Under the pieces are notes generated by a model. That model was not told where the DNA came from. It saw only the letters and a list, made by a program, of their open reading frames with translations, and ran no database searches. Source: Ruminococcus sp. (GTDB lineage Bacteria > Bacillota > Clostridia > Oscillospirales > Acutalibacteraceae). From it: a stretch of DNA of 64,000 nucleotides. Location: the NCBI GenBank assembly GCA_017433905.1, contig JAFRGI010000011.1:1-64000 (forward strand), read 5' to 3'. This document shows, piece by piece, positions 26,498 through 35,100 of this stretch; within the stretch, counting starts at the first letter, position 1; every line of letters starts with the position of its first letter. The position numbers and the translations under genes were made by a program.

Positions 26498-28756
26498 ATG
26501 GCACATATCAAAAAAGCTCTTGCCCTGATGTTGGCACTGTGCATTATTTGCACGGTTGGCGTTGTTGCTGCGACAGCAGCGGAGGCCGACACGGAGGGTG
26601 AGGAAGTCGGCGCAGGCGGTATCACCGTTCACTATTACTGTGAGGAAGGCGCTCCGACAATTTATTACTGGAACAGCTTACCGCAGAATTTGGATACCCA
26701 ATATCCCGGCCCGGCTATGACGTCCGAGGGCGGTAACTGGTACAAGTATAGTTTCAGCACGGTTACGAAAATCAACATGCTGTTTGTTGTCAACGGCAAG
26801 CAGTCTGCTGAGTTGACTCGGGAGTCGGGCGAGTGGTGGTATAAAAAGAATAGATGGACAGACAAGTTCCCGCAGGAAAGAGATTGGGACAGATCGGATT
26901 TGCGAGAGGACTCTATCTATTTCGTCATCACAACACGTTTCTATGACGGCGATACGGGCAACAATGTCCATTGCTGGGATGACAAGCAGGCAAATAACCC
27001 CGATGACGATCCCGCGTGGCGCGGCGATTTTAAGGGTCTGATCGAAAAACTCGATTACATCAAGGCGCTCGGCTTCTCCGCGATTTGGATTACGCCCGTT
27101 GTCACCAATGCTTCGGGTTATGACTATCACGGTTATCATGCCATGGACTTTAATACAGTCGACGTGCGTTACGAAAGCCCCGGTGCGACTTTTCAGGATC
27201 TGATTGATGCGGCGCATGAAAAGGATATGAAGATTATTCAGGACATTGTTTGGAATCATACGGGAAACTTCGGCGAGGAGTTTTTGGAGAAGATGTTCAC
27301 CAAGCAGTATTCGTCCATTCAGGATTTGGGCAGTGCCGACTGCATGAAGGTAGCTCCCGGCAGCAACATGGAGAAGGCATACCCGAACTATAACAGTCTC
27401 CAGCCCGGCGATCAGTTCCAGGCGCGTCTTGACATCTTGAAGGATCTGAGGGGTACTTCTTATGGTGACAGCAAGGAGCACTATCACCGGGAGCGCAACA
27501 TGGGATATGAATCCGAGATTGAGCAGACCGGTTCTATGGCAGGCGACTGTGTGGACCTCAACACAGAGAACCCGGAGGTTGCCAAGTACATTACCGATGC
27601 ATACAAGCAGTATGTAGACATGGGTGTGGATGCTTTCCGTCTCGATACCGAAAAGCACATCAATCGCTGGACGCTCAACAGTGCGTATTTCCCCGAATTC
27701 ATCAACAACAAACAAGAGAATTTCTTCATCTTTGGTGAGGTTTGTTCCCGTGTTCGCGAGGTTTGGAACCATAATATCCCGTCCTCATCGCCGCCCTTCT
27801 ACACATGGAAGGAAACCGAGAGCGAATGGAAGAGCAACTGGTCAGGGGATACCTCCAAGTGGGAGCAAAATCTGGAGAACTCCAAGAAGCACTACAGGGC
27901 GCACTCAAGCAGTGAAGGTGCTCCGACCTCCCAGAATACGTTTCTCAATGGTACCAGCTATCACACGCCCGACTACAGTCAGTGGAATGGTACCGGTGTA
28001 ATCGACTTCTCGATGCACAGAAACTTCGGTACGGCTTCGCAGGCATGGGGAGCGGGACTCGCCGAGGATCAGTATATGAACGATTCCACATGGAACGTCA
28101 CTTACGTTGACTCGCATGACTACGGTCCCGAGGATACCGACGAGAAAAACCGTTACAGCGGCGGTACACAGGCGTGGGCAGAGAACCTGGATCTGATCTT
28201 TACATGGAGAGGTATTCCGTGTCTCTACTACGGTTCCGAGGTGGAATTCCAAAAAGCTCAGCCCATTGACGTTGGTCCCAACGCGCCGCTGGCCACGACC
28301 GGACGCGCCTACTTCGGCGATAATATTACAGGAAATGTATCTGCGAGTGACTTCGGTAAGTATACAGCCAGCGGAAAAGCGAATGAATCTCTGAACTATC
28401 CGCTCGCGCAGCACATTAGAAAGCTGAACCTGATTCGCCGCGCGGTCACGGCTCTCCAGAAGGGTCAGTATACTACCTCTAACGTCAGCAACAGCAATAT
28501 GGCATTTACCAGACGCTATACAGCGAACGGATTAGACAGCCTTGCCTGTGTGACGATTTCCGGCGGCGCGACATTCAATAATCTCCCCAACGGAAAATAT
28601 ATCGACGCCGTAACGGGTGACGTTAAAAATGTCAGCAACGGAACGCTCAGTGTTCCTTCTGTCGGCAGTGCAAACATGCGCGTCTATGTATGCTGTGCCC
28701 CCGGTTTCGAGGGCATCAGCGGCAGAATCGGCGATGTAGGTACCTATCTGAAGTAA
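26498..28756 (+). CDS. Secreted GH13 alpha-amylase with N-terminal starch-binding domain
   Basis: 752 residues. A signal peptide (about 1-28, ending AATAAEA) is followed by a CBM26-like starch-binding domain (about 38-125: ITVHYYCEEGAPTIYYWNS, the GNWYKYSF and NMLFVVNG strands). The GH13 catalytic domain then has region I DIVWNHTGN, II GVDAFRLDTEKH (nucleophile), III FIFGEV (acid) and IV VDSHDYG, where the usual Asn before His-Asp is Ser. A C-terminal all-beta domain closes it. No dockerin, sortase signal or transmembrane anchor is seen, so the enzyme is probably released. AAGGAGGAG ribosome site. It would supply malto-oligosaccharides for the GH13 and glycogen enzymes elsewhere in the window. 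Confidence 0.93.
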   Translation: MAHIKKALALMLALCIICTVGVVAATAAEADTEGEEVGAGGITVHYYCEEGAPTIYYWNSLPQNLDTQYPGPAMTSEGGNWYKYSFSTVTKINMLFVVNGKQSAELTRESGEWWYKKNRWTDKFPQERDWDRSDLREDSIYFVITTRFYDGDTGNNVHCWDDKQANNPDDDPAWRGDFKGLIEKLDYIKALGFSAIWITPVVTNASGYDYHGYHAMDFNTVDVRYESPGATFQDLIDAAHEKDMKIIQDIVWNHTGNFGEEFLEKMFTKQYSSIQDLGSADCMKVAPGSNMEKAYPNYNSLQPGDQFQARLDILKDLRGTSYGDSKEHYHRERNMGYESEIEQTGSMAGDCVDLNTENPEVAKYITDAYKQYVDMGVDAFRLDTEKHINRWTLNSAYFPEFINNKQENFFIFGEVCSRVREVWNHNIPSSSPPFYTWKETESEWKSNWSGDTSKWEQNLENSKKHYRAHSSSEGAPTSQNTFLNGTSYHTPDYSQWNGTGVIDFSMHRNFGTASQAWGAGLAEDQYMNDSTWNVTYVDSHDYGPEDTDEKNRYSGGTQAWAENLDLIFTWRGIPCLYYGSEVEFQKAQPIDVGPNAPLATTGRAYFGDNITGNVSASDFGKYTASGKANESLNYPLAQHIRKLNLIRRAVTALQKGQYTTSNVSNSNMAFTRRYTANGLDSLACVTISGGATFNNLPNGKYIDAVTGDVKNVSNGTLSVPSVGSANMRVYVCCAPGFEGISGRIGDVGTYLK

Positions 28757-28773
28757 ATATAACCGCATAAAAT

Positions 28774-28803
28774 AAGAGGCTTGACGAACTGTCAAGCCTC
28801 TTT
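28774..28803 (+). terminator. Terminator of the secreted amylase
   Basis: AAGAGGCTTGAC-GAACT-GTCAAGCCTCTT followed by TG TTG; 12-bp stem, 17 bases past the stop. Confidence 0.88.
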
Positions 28804-28883
28804 GTTGTATGACGGGCTTGTCCATGCTTTGTAGTGAAAGTCCGCAGAGGTCATAGTACCCCAAAAAACGGGAAAGACCGAAC

Positions 28884-28908
28884 CATTTCGCTATTTATTA
28901 AACAAGCC
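28884..28908. repeat. Partial copy of the 48.24-kb inverted-repeat element
   Basis: About 25 bases containing CGCTATTTATTAAACAAGCC match the right end of the element at 48240-48301 with one change. A degenerate left end (GGGCTTGT) may remain at 28815. It lies between the amylase terminator and the minus-strand phosphoesterase stop. Confidence 0.55.
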
Positions 28909-28918
28909 TTAGTATAAG

Positions 28919-29512
28919 TTATAGAGTGAAATCGAGAATGCAGTAATCCGAAACATTCAGGATCAATGTACCGTTATGTAGTGTTTTTTGCGGAATCCGT
29001 GCGCCGTAGTTGCGGTGGATGTGACCGTGAAAAAATAATTTGGGTTTGAACTTGTTGAGCAGGTAGTGGAAGCATTGAAAGCCGCGGTGTGTTAGTGAGT
29101 CAAAGTCATTGATGTTTCGTGCGGGCGCGTGTGTGACCAGCACGTCAAAGCCGTGATGATAACGTATTTTTCCCCAAAGCCTAAAAATCTTACGGCGCAT
29201 TTCTCTTTCTGTGTACAGATATTTGCCTTCGCGGTAGCGGTATGCGCCGCCCAAACCAACAAAACGAATGCCCTTGTACTCAAAAAAATTATCATCAATG
29301 CAAATACATCCCTCGGGCTCGTGTTCAAACCGGTCGTCGTGATTACCGTGTATGTAGATGAGAGGAACGTTGAGCATGGTTACCAGAAATTCGAGATAAT
29401 ACACAGGAAGATCTCCACAGCTGACAATCAAGTCAACGCCCTTCACTTTTTCAGGAGAAAAGAAGTCGTACAGCGACTTCGAGACAATGTCGGAAACGGC
29501 AAGAATTTTCAT
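28919..29512 (-). CDS. Calcineurin-like metallophosphoesterase
   Basis: Cytosolic dinuclear-metal phosphoesterase of 197 residues. Metal-binding motifs are visible in order: the N-terminal AVSDIV (Asp; the usual D-x-H is altered to D-I-V), SCGDLP, GNHDDRFE, VTHAPARN and FHGHIHRN. The substrate is unknown. It overlaps the upstream BMP-domain gene by four bases (ATGA), so the pair is translationally coupled and probably functionally linked. Third gene of a minus-strand operon. Confidence 0.85.
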   Translation of the reverse strand: MKILAVSDIVSKSLYDFFSPEKVKGVDLIVSCGDLPVYYLEFLVTMLNVPLIYIHGNHDDRFEHEPEGCICIDDNFFEYKGIRFVGLGGAYRYREGKYLYTEREMRRKIFRLWGKIRYHHGFDVLVTHAPARNINDFDSLTHRGFQCFHYLLNKFKPKLFFHGHIHRNYGARIPQKTLHNGTLILNVSDYCILDFTL

Positions 29513-31491
29513 CTGTTCTCCTCCGTTTCTTTGTTGTTTTGCGTCGCTGTTTTCGCAGGATCCAGCGCAGGCTCCCGGGCAGGTTCAATTCCTGCTGTGT
29601 CAACCGTTGCTTTTCCCATCGGATTCAGTTCGTCATACTGTGGAATGGTGCCGATGACGTTTTCTACCAGATAGTCCATATTGATAATTTGTTCCAGACT
29701 GAGAGATGTCTGACCTTCGCCGATTTTTTCGCCGTTCTGTCCGTACAGCGGTGTAACAAACGGTGCGCAAACATTACGAATGATGCTTTCACGCAGGAAA
29801 AATCCAAAGCGCTTGGAAGCGCGCTCCAGACGAGGAGAGTAAGCCACGTCAACAACGCCGGCAGACATACCCCAGTAGTAGTTCAGCGCCTTATGGCTTT
29901 CTTCAAATTCGTTTTGCATGGCTTTGTTTAAGAAGCGGCGTAAAAGCTGTTCATAGTAAACACCCCATTTCCAGACGGGATTGGCAATCAATTCAGTTTG
30001 GTCGCTGTTGATATAAGAGAGACCGTAGATATCGCGGTCGTCATATCGGAACCGCGCCGTATCCTGAGCGGAAATATAGTGTATGCCCTTTTCTATCAGC
30101 TTCGTATTGGCAGCGCTGGCGCTGTCGGTTCCCGACCATTCAAGATACACCTTCGCGCGTGGATTAACCATTTGCGCACCAAGCGCAAAGGCGTTGATGC
30201 CGGCGATCTGTCCGAAAATCGGATAATCGCATACATATCCCAGTTTATCAATGGTTGTAAGAGAGCCGGCAAGTGCACCGAGAATAAATTTTGCCTCGTA
30301 CATGCGCGTGTAATAGGAAGAGATGTAGCGGTGGGATTTGTTGAGAGAGCAGTTCATAATCTGGATTTCGGGATGGTCGATTGCGGCGCGCAGACTTGCC
30401 TGCATCAAACGCGGAGAGGTGGTGAAAATCAGATTCGCACCCTCGTCGATCGCCTGCTCGATAACTTTGAGCGGATCATCTGCCATAGCGTTGTAGTACG
30501 CTTTTGTTTTCAGCTTGCCCTCGAAGATGCGCTCAACATAGCGCCTGCCCTTTTCGTGGTCATGAATCCAGCCCGAAGTTTCCGGCATGCCGTCGTGGAT
30601 GAATGCCGTGGTCATCTCGGAGGGAGAGGATGCGCCGGAGATCATTTTGGATATGACACCTTTTTTCTTTTCCTCGGGCGGATCGGTTTTGACCTCAATG
30701 GGTTTTTCCTCGTCATGTAGCGTTACTTCTTTCCACATTTTACCGAGATTCTTTTTGATGTCCGACTGACTGGTGGTGCGCAGCTCGGGGTATCCGTAAA
30801 TGATGACATAGCTGAGCAGAGCGTCGCCGACTGTTGACTGCAGCTTTTCGCCGCCGCTTTGCAGATAGGCGGTTTTGAAGTAATAATAGGTTCCGGCAAA
30901 TGCGTTTTGGTCTTCTTCTGTCCATTCTTCTCCGACTGCCTTGCCAAGCGCTTTTTGCAGCCGTGCGTAACTGCCTTTTTTACTGAATTCAATAAAGTTG
31001 ATTTTGCTCAGCTTGTAGAAGTCGAGAAATTCGTTGTACAGTTCCACTTCTTCTCCCGAACCTGTGGGAAGAATGCGGATCACATGTCCGGGAATGGCGA
31101 TGGCGTCAAAAAATTTCAGTACGCTGACACGTTTGTTGCCCTCCTCCACATAATAGCGGTTCATGTATTCATATGCTTTGATGGGCTCACGGATACCCTC
31201 CGAGAGATGTGCCCGGCAAAGCTGATCCCATTTGTCGGCAAATTCGCTTGTTTCTTCGAGAACGGGCATAAAGTTTGGCGCAAAAGCATTGACTCTGGCG
31301 CGTGTTTTGGTTCCGACGATCCATTCGGCAGGGATTTGTACCAGACCAAGGTCAATGCCGTTGTTGATCTGAACAAGAGACAAAAAGTCTTCGAGAACAG
31401 GCAGACACGGCGACTGTCCCCGTGAGGTGCAGGTGCGTGCTTCCTTTTGACCAAGTTTGAATGCTTCTTTGTAATATGATGTGTTTATCAT
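29509..31491 (-). CDS. Cytosolic ParB-like / BMP-domain fusion protein
   Basis: 660 residues without a signal peptide or lipobox. Residues about 1-150 contain a ParB/sulfiredoxin-like segment (PIKAYEYMNRYYVEEGNKRVSVLKFF), then a helical linker with a charged stretch (about 300), and a C-terminal BMP-type periplasmic-binding fold (about 330-600): DEGANLIFTTSPRLMQAS, KFILGALAGSLTTIDKLGYV, NAFALGAQMVNPRAKVYLEW. BMP proteins normally bind nucleosides outside the cell; the lack of a signal suggests an intracellular ligand sensor. The ATG at 31491 has GAGGTGATC upstream; a longer frame to 31611 overlaps the hydrolase gene. The tail is Glu/Thr-rich and low in complexity. Confidence 0.8.
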   Translation of the reverse strand: MINTSYYKEAFKLGQKEARTCTSRGQSPCLPVLEDFLSLVQINNGIDLGLVQIPAEWIVGTKTRARVNAFAPNFMPVLEETSEFADKWDQLCRAHLSEGIREPIKAYEYMNRYYVEEGNKRVSVLKFFDAIAIPGHVIRILPTGSGEEVELYNEFLDFYKLSKINFIEFSKKGSYARLQKALGKAVGEEWTEEDQNAFAGTYYYFKTAYLQSGGEKLQSTVGDALLSYVIIYGYPELRTTSQSDIKKNLGKMWKEVTLHDEEKPIEVKTDPPEEKKKGVISKMISGASSPSEMTTAFIHDGMPETSGWIHDHEKGRRYVERIFEGKLKTKAYYNAMADDPLKVIEQAIDEGANLIFTTSPRLMQASLRAAIDHPEIQIMNCSLNKSHRYISSYYTRMYEAKFILGALAGSLTTIDKLGYVCDYPIFGQIAGINAFALGAQMVNPRAKVYLEWSGTDSASAANTKLIEKGIHYISAQDTARFRYDDRDIYGLSYINSDQTELIANPVWKWGVYYEQLLRRFLNKAMQNEFEESHKALNYYWGMSAGVVDVAYSPRLERASKRFGFFLRESIIRNVCAPFVTPLYGQNGEKIGEGQTSLSLEQIINMDYLVENVIGTIPQYDELNPMGKATVDTAGIEPAREPALDPAKTATQNNKETEENR

Positions 31492-31501
31492 GGTGATCAC
31501 C

Positions 31502-32302
31502 TCATTCAATCGACTGGTTGGATTTGAAAAAATGCATGATTCTGTCTTTGTAGTCGGGCGCTTCGTCAAAAACGCAGTGCCCGTAGGTGTTGGGATACAT
31601 GTACAGCTCACAGCCCAGCTTTGCTGCGATTTCCTCGGATGCTTCTCCTGTGAGCACCTTGTCGTCTTTAACGCCGATCACAAGAACCGGGCAGGTAATA
31701 CATTCCAGATCGCCGTAGGCGTCAAAGGTTTGGATAGCTCTTGCCTGCACGCTAAAGCGGCGTAAGTCCTGTTCTGTCAGACCGTCGTTCATGTGAGCGA
31801 GCATACTGCCGAATTTTTCCACCGTGGAAGCGGAATATAGGAGCTTCGTAAACTGCTCGGTCAAGCTTGCCAAATCCCCGCAGTCTGCGGCGGAGGCCCA
31901 ACGTTCGGAAATTGTCAGAATTCGTTCGTTTGCGTGTGAAGTGGTAGAGGCGAGTATTAGAGAATGTACCAGATCGGGATGATCAATCGCGAGATACTGT
32001 GCTACCATACCACCGAGCGACGTGCCGAATACATCGGCGTTTCGGAGCCCCAGATGTCGCATGACATTTGCTGTGTCGCGCGCCATCTCCCGTACGGTGT
32101 AAGGGGACGGGATGTTTTTGCGTCGGTCAAATACGTATATTGTAAAGTCTGTGGAAAAGGTTTTGTAGGCAGCGGTAATCATCATTTGCGCAAACAAGAT
32201 GCTTCGCGTACCCAAACCGGGAAGTATTACCAACGTGTGCTTTCCCGTGCCGAAAGAGAAGTATTCCAGTTCAGCGTTGTCTATTTGCGATAGCTCTTTC
32301 AT
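31502..32302 (-). CDS. Alpha/beta-fold hydrolase
   Basis: 266 residues with the alpha/beta hydrolase triad: Ser in FGTSLGGMV, Asp in VIGVKDDKV and His in YGHCVFDE. The oxyanion region is LPGLGTRS. Substrate unknown; homologues include esterases and 3-oxoadipate enol-lactonases. It is the first gene of a three-gene minus-strand operon and stops 10 bases before the BMP-domain gene. A TATAAT lies about 40 bases upstream with no clear -35. Confidence 0.88.
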   Translation of the reverse strand: MKELSQIDNAELEYFSFGTGKHTLVILPGLGTRSILFAQMMITAAYKTFSTDFTIYVFDRRKNIPSPYTVREMARDTANVMRHLGLRNADVFGTSLGGMVAQYLAIDHPDLVHSLILASTTSHANERILTISERWASAADCGDLASLTEQFTKLLYSASTVEKFGSMLAHMNDGLTEQDLRRFSVQARAIQTFDAYGDLECITCPVLVIGVKDDKVLTGEASEEIAAKLGCELYMYPNTYGHCVFDEAPDYKDRIMHFFKSNQSIE

Positions 32303-32395
32303 AATATGCCCCCTGTGAATATTTGATAATCCATATCTATTATAACGTATCCGGAGAAAAAGAAAAAGTCATTTTTGAAAAGTTTTTGAAGGAAC

Positions 32396-32424
32396 TTGAC
32401 GATATTGTACCGATGTGATATAAT
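32396..32424 (+). promoter_or_regulatory. Promoter reading toward the small membrane protein
   Basis: TTGACG-17-TATAAT. The leader of about 170 bases to the next start contains two near-repeats CGTCACAATT and CTGTCACATC (32462-32481) and another TATAAT at 32489-32494, so regulation or a second start is possible. No protein gene is seen in 32303-32604. Confidence 0.65.
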
Positions 32425-32604
32425 GAAAAAAATTACAAATTATAAACAAATATCTCCGTTTCGTCACAATTCTGTCACATCTTGGCATTATAATTAAGAC
32501 AAACCGGCGGACAATTTTTTGTTTGTCAAAACAATACCCCGGAGTGCAAATATCATTAACGGCGGAGAGAATGATTACAACAAAATAGGGGAGTAGGAGA
32601 TCGT

Positions 32605-32808
32605 ATGGCAGCCAGAATTTTAAAGACTATTGCATTTATCGTTCTGTCTATTATTTTCTTTAATTTGTATGTACTGTTTGATAAGACATTTATCACACAC
32701 ACGACATTCACATTTGAGTTTACCAAAAACATTTTACGGCCGGTATTGCTCTCTTCCTGCCTTGCTGTGGTGTTCAACTTTATGAAAAAACGCAAATCCT
32801 CCGATTAA
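32605..32808 (+). CDS. Small two-helix membrane protein
   Basis: 67 residues, unassigned. Two hydrophobic segments (about 7-25 and 44-60) flank a Thr/Phe-rich loop (THTTFTFEFTKN), with a basic C-terminus (MKKRKSSD). GGAGTAGGAG lies upstream of the ATG and a good promoter reads into it, which supports it as real. The function is unknown. Confidence 0.55.
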   Translation: MAARILKTIAFIVLSIIFFNLYVLFDKTFITHTTFTFEFTKNILRPVLLSSCLAVVFNFMKKRKSSD

Positions 32809-32879
32809 TCCATTTTTTTCGTTGCACTGCCTATGCTTGGGTATTGGTTAAGATAAAAAATAACCTATACGTGTAGGCG

Positions 32880-33002
32880 GAACCGTTCAGGCTGTCCCCA
32901 ATCGGAGCCCATACGTCCGTTATGTTTAACGATGATTGGTACACCCTGACGAAAAATCTTACTGCGCAATACGCACATCTGAATGATGCGGTGTTGCCTT
33001 AA
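32880..33002 (+). mobile_element. Truncated copy of the TTAAGGCAA-ended MITE
   Basis: About 120 bases match the right two-thirds of the elements at 52931-53100 and 50351-50521: CCCATACGTC, CTGACGAAAAATCTTAC, GCGCAATACGCAC and the right end ATGCGGTGTTGCCTTAA. The left inverted repeat is not recognisable. It ends 27 bases before the acetyltransferase start. Confidence 0.65.
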
Positions 33003-33028
33003 AATTTATTAATAGAGTGAGGATTCAG

Positions 33029-33646
33029 ATGAATCATTCGGAACGCAGAAAAAAGGGTTTGATTTATAATCCAACGGAATTTTATTTAGAACAATGCAAA
33101 TTGCGCGACAAGCTCAGCGAGTACAATAGGATCCCGTGCATAGAAGTCGAAAAGAGGATGGCTATGCTGAAGGAGCTTTTTGCTGAAGTCGGTCACAGGT
33201 GTTTGATCGAATCCCCTGTTTATTCTTCGTGGGGATGTAAAAATATACACCTCGGAAACGGTGTTTACTGTAACCAAGGTGTAACCTTTCTGGACGATAA
33301 CGATATTTTTATTGGCGACGGCGTTTTAATTGGTCCCAATACAGTGATCTCCACCGCCGGGCACACGATTTCAACCAAGTATCGTGACGCTCCCAAAGGG
33401 ATCGTGCATAATTTCGCTTTACCGGTCACCATCGGCAATAATGTCTGGATAGGCGCTAACGTTACGATTCTTCCGGGCGTAACTGTCGGAGATAATTCCG
33501 TAATCGGTGCCGGAAGCGTGGTGTCCAAGGATATACCCGCCAATTCTGTTGTGCGTGGAAATCCGTGTAGAGTTGTCAGAGAGATCAGCGAAAGAGACGA
33601 CGAGTATTACTACAAGAACCATACAATAGATATAGATGCGGAGTAG
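33029..33646 (+). CDS. Hexapeptide-repeat sugar O-acetyltransferase (maltose/galactoside type)
   Basis: 205 residues of the left-handed beta-helix acetyltransferase family. The N-terminal helical Mac domain (MNHSERRKKGLIYNP, helix ending CKLRDKL) is followed by hexapeptide turns: NIHLGNGVYCNQGVTFLDD, IFIGDGVLIGPN, the catalytic His in TAGHTI, VTIGNNVWIGANVTILPGV and VIGAGSVVSKDIPANSV. It would move acetyl from acetyl-CoA to a sugar hydroxyl. ATG at 33029 is spaced 6 bases from GAGG; the GTG at 33017 sits on that site. A MITE copy lies directly upstream. Confidence 0.92.
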   Translation: MNHSERRKKGLIYNPTEFYLEQCKLRDKLSEYNRIPCIEVEKRMAMLKELFAEVGHRCLIESPVYSSWGCKNIHLGNGVYCNQGVTFLDDNDIFIGDGVLIGPNTVISTAGHTISTKYRDAPKGIVHNFALPVTIGNNVWIGANVTILPGVTVGDNSVIGAGSVVSKDIPANSVVRGNPCRVVREISERDDEYYYKNHTIDIDAE

Positions 33647-33684
33647 ATATGTCCACAAGAAAAGTGATTGAACCATAGAGGCAA

Positions 33685-33727
33685 TAGAAAAACACCGCGC
33701 AGACGTCACCATCGTTCTGTGCGGTGT
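33685..33727 (-). terminator. Terminator of coaBC (shared)
   Basis: A 12-bp stem (ACACCGCGCAGA / TCTGTGCGGTGT, one G-U pair) followed on the minus strand by TTTTTC. It sits between convergent genes and may end both. Confidence 0.8.
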
Positions 33728-33770
33728 CTGGATGCAGGCTCTCGGTCGGCTGTTTCTCCTGTGATTTCGG

Positions 33771-34979
33771 TCAGACTTTTTTGTTTTGCAGGTCTAATAA
33801 AGCGTCCAGCAATTGATCGGCAGCCGCTTCCTTTGACAGCAGCGGCAGATCTGTCACTTTGTCTTTGGTGATGAAAATCAAGTGATTGGTGTCCGTGCCA
33901 AATCCGGAGCCGGGATCCTTGAGAGAATTCGCTGCTATCATATCGGCATTTTTTTTGCGGAGCTTTGTCTGTGAATTTGCGAGCAAGTTTTCCGTTTCCA
34001 TCGAGAAACCGCAGAGGAGTTGTCCGCTGTGCTTGTGTGCGCCGAGCCATTGCAACACGTCGGTCGTCGGTTTCAGAGACAGCGACAGCCCGGAGTCAGA
34101 GGCAGATTTTTTGATTTTTTCCCATTTGGGCTCCGCAGGGGTATAGTCTGCCACAGCGGCGGTCATGATGATCATATCCTGGTCACTGTAGCAGGTTTGT
34201 ACTGCATCAAACAGTTCGTGCGCGCTCTGAATAGACAGAATGCGAACAAAAGGCGGTGGCGCGATATGAACGGGACCGCTGATTAGGGTGACGTCTGCGC
34301 CGCGCAGCATAGCCTGCGCGGCGACTGCGTAGCCCATTTTTCCCGTGGAATGATTGGTGATGAAGCGGACGGGATCAATGATCTCTTGAGTCGGTCCCGC
34401 AGTGACCAACACTTTTTTTCCTGCCAAATCCTTTTTTCGCGCTGTTTCGCGCAGAATGTACCGGAGCAGTGTTTGTTCATCAGGCAGCTTGCCTGCGCCG
34501 GTGCTGCCGCATGCCAAATATCCTTCTTCGGGCGGAATGACGGTTACGCCGCGGTTTTCCAGTTTTTTCAGATTTTCCTGTACGGCAGGGTGCATGAACA
34601 TATGGACGTTCATTGCCGGAGAAACCAGAACAGGGCACCGTGCGGCAAGCAGGGTAGAGCTGAGCATATCGTCCGCTAAACCGTGCGCCATCTTGGCGAT
34701 CATATTGGCAGAGGCGGGTGCAATCAGAATCACGTCGGCGCGTTCTGCCATGGCGATATGCTTGACCTCACTGACGTCGCTGCGGTCGAAGGTGTCGGTA
34801 ATGCAGGGGGTTTTGGTCAGAGTCTCAAATGTGACGGGTGTGATAAACCGGGCAGCGTTTTTTGTCATGATGACCTCCACACAGGCATGCAGTTTGACCA
34901 AAGCACTTGCAAGATTGGGGATTTTGTATGCCGATATGCTGCCGGTAACACCCAGCAGGATGTTTTTTCCTGTTAACAT
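33771..34979 (-). CDS. coaBC: Bifunctional phosphopantothenoylcysteine synthetase/decarboxylase CoaBC
   Basis: 402 residues, two steps of CoA synthesis after pantothenate kinase. The N-terminal flavin-dependent decarboxylase (CoaC, about 1-180) has GVTGSISAYK, IAPASANMIAK, the PAMNVHMF substrate clamp and CGSTGAGKLP with the catalytic Cys. The C-terminal synthetase (CoaB) has VTAGPTQEIIDPVRFI, NHSTGKMG, MTAAVADY and KKNADMIAANS. Complete and standard. It is 15 kb from coaX on the same strand and alone in its transcription unit. Confidence 0.97.
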   Translation of the reverse strand: MLTGKNILLGVTGSISAYKIPNLASALVKLHACVEVIMTKNAARFITPVTFETLTKTPCITDTFDRSDVSEVKHIAMAERADVILIAPASANMIAKMAHGLADDMLSSTLLAARCPVLVSPAMNVHMFMHPAVQENLKKLENRGVTVIPPEEGYLACGSTGAGKLPDEQTLLRYILRETARKKDLAGKKVLVTAGPTQEIIDPVRFITNHSTGKMGYAVAAQAMLRGADVTLISGPVHIAPPPFVRILSIQSAHELFDAVQTCYSDQDMIIMTAAVADYTPAEPKWEKIKKSASDSGLSLSLKPTTDVLQWLGAHKHSGQLLCGFSMETENLLANSQTKLRKKNADMIAANSLKDPGSGFGTDTNHLIFITKDKVTDLPLLSKEAAADQLLDALLDLQNKKV

Positions 34980-35044
34980 ATTATCACCTCGAGGTAAGAG
35001 AGTAGCTTGGATTCATCATAGCATATTTTTATTTGAATTTCAAT

Positions 35045-35080
35045 ATAAAAAAGTAAGGCTGTCGCGATTGAGCGACAGCC
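35045..35080 (-). terminator. Terminator of the Fn3-like repeat protein
   Basis: On the minus strand GGCTGTCGC / GCGACAGCC with a 6-base loop, followed by TTACTTTTTT. Confidence 0.85.
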
Positions 35081-35100
35081 TGTTTTCTGTGTATCGGGAA

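Noticed and set aside
33017..33028. GTG start for the acetyltransferase four codons upstream
   Set aside because: The GTG lies in the ribosome-binding sequence of the better ATG at 33029.
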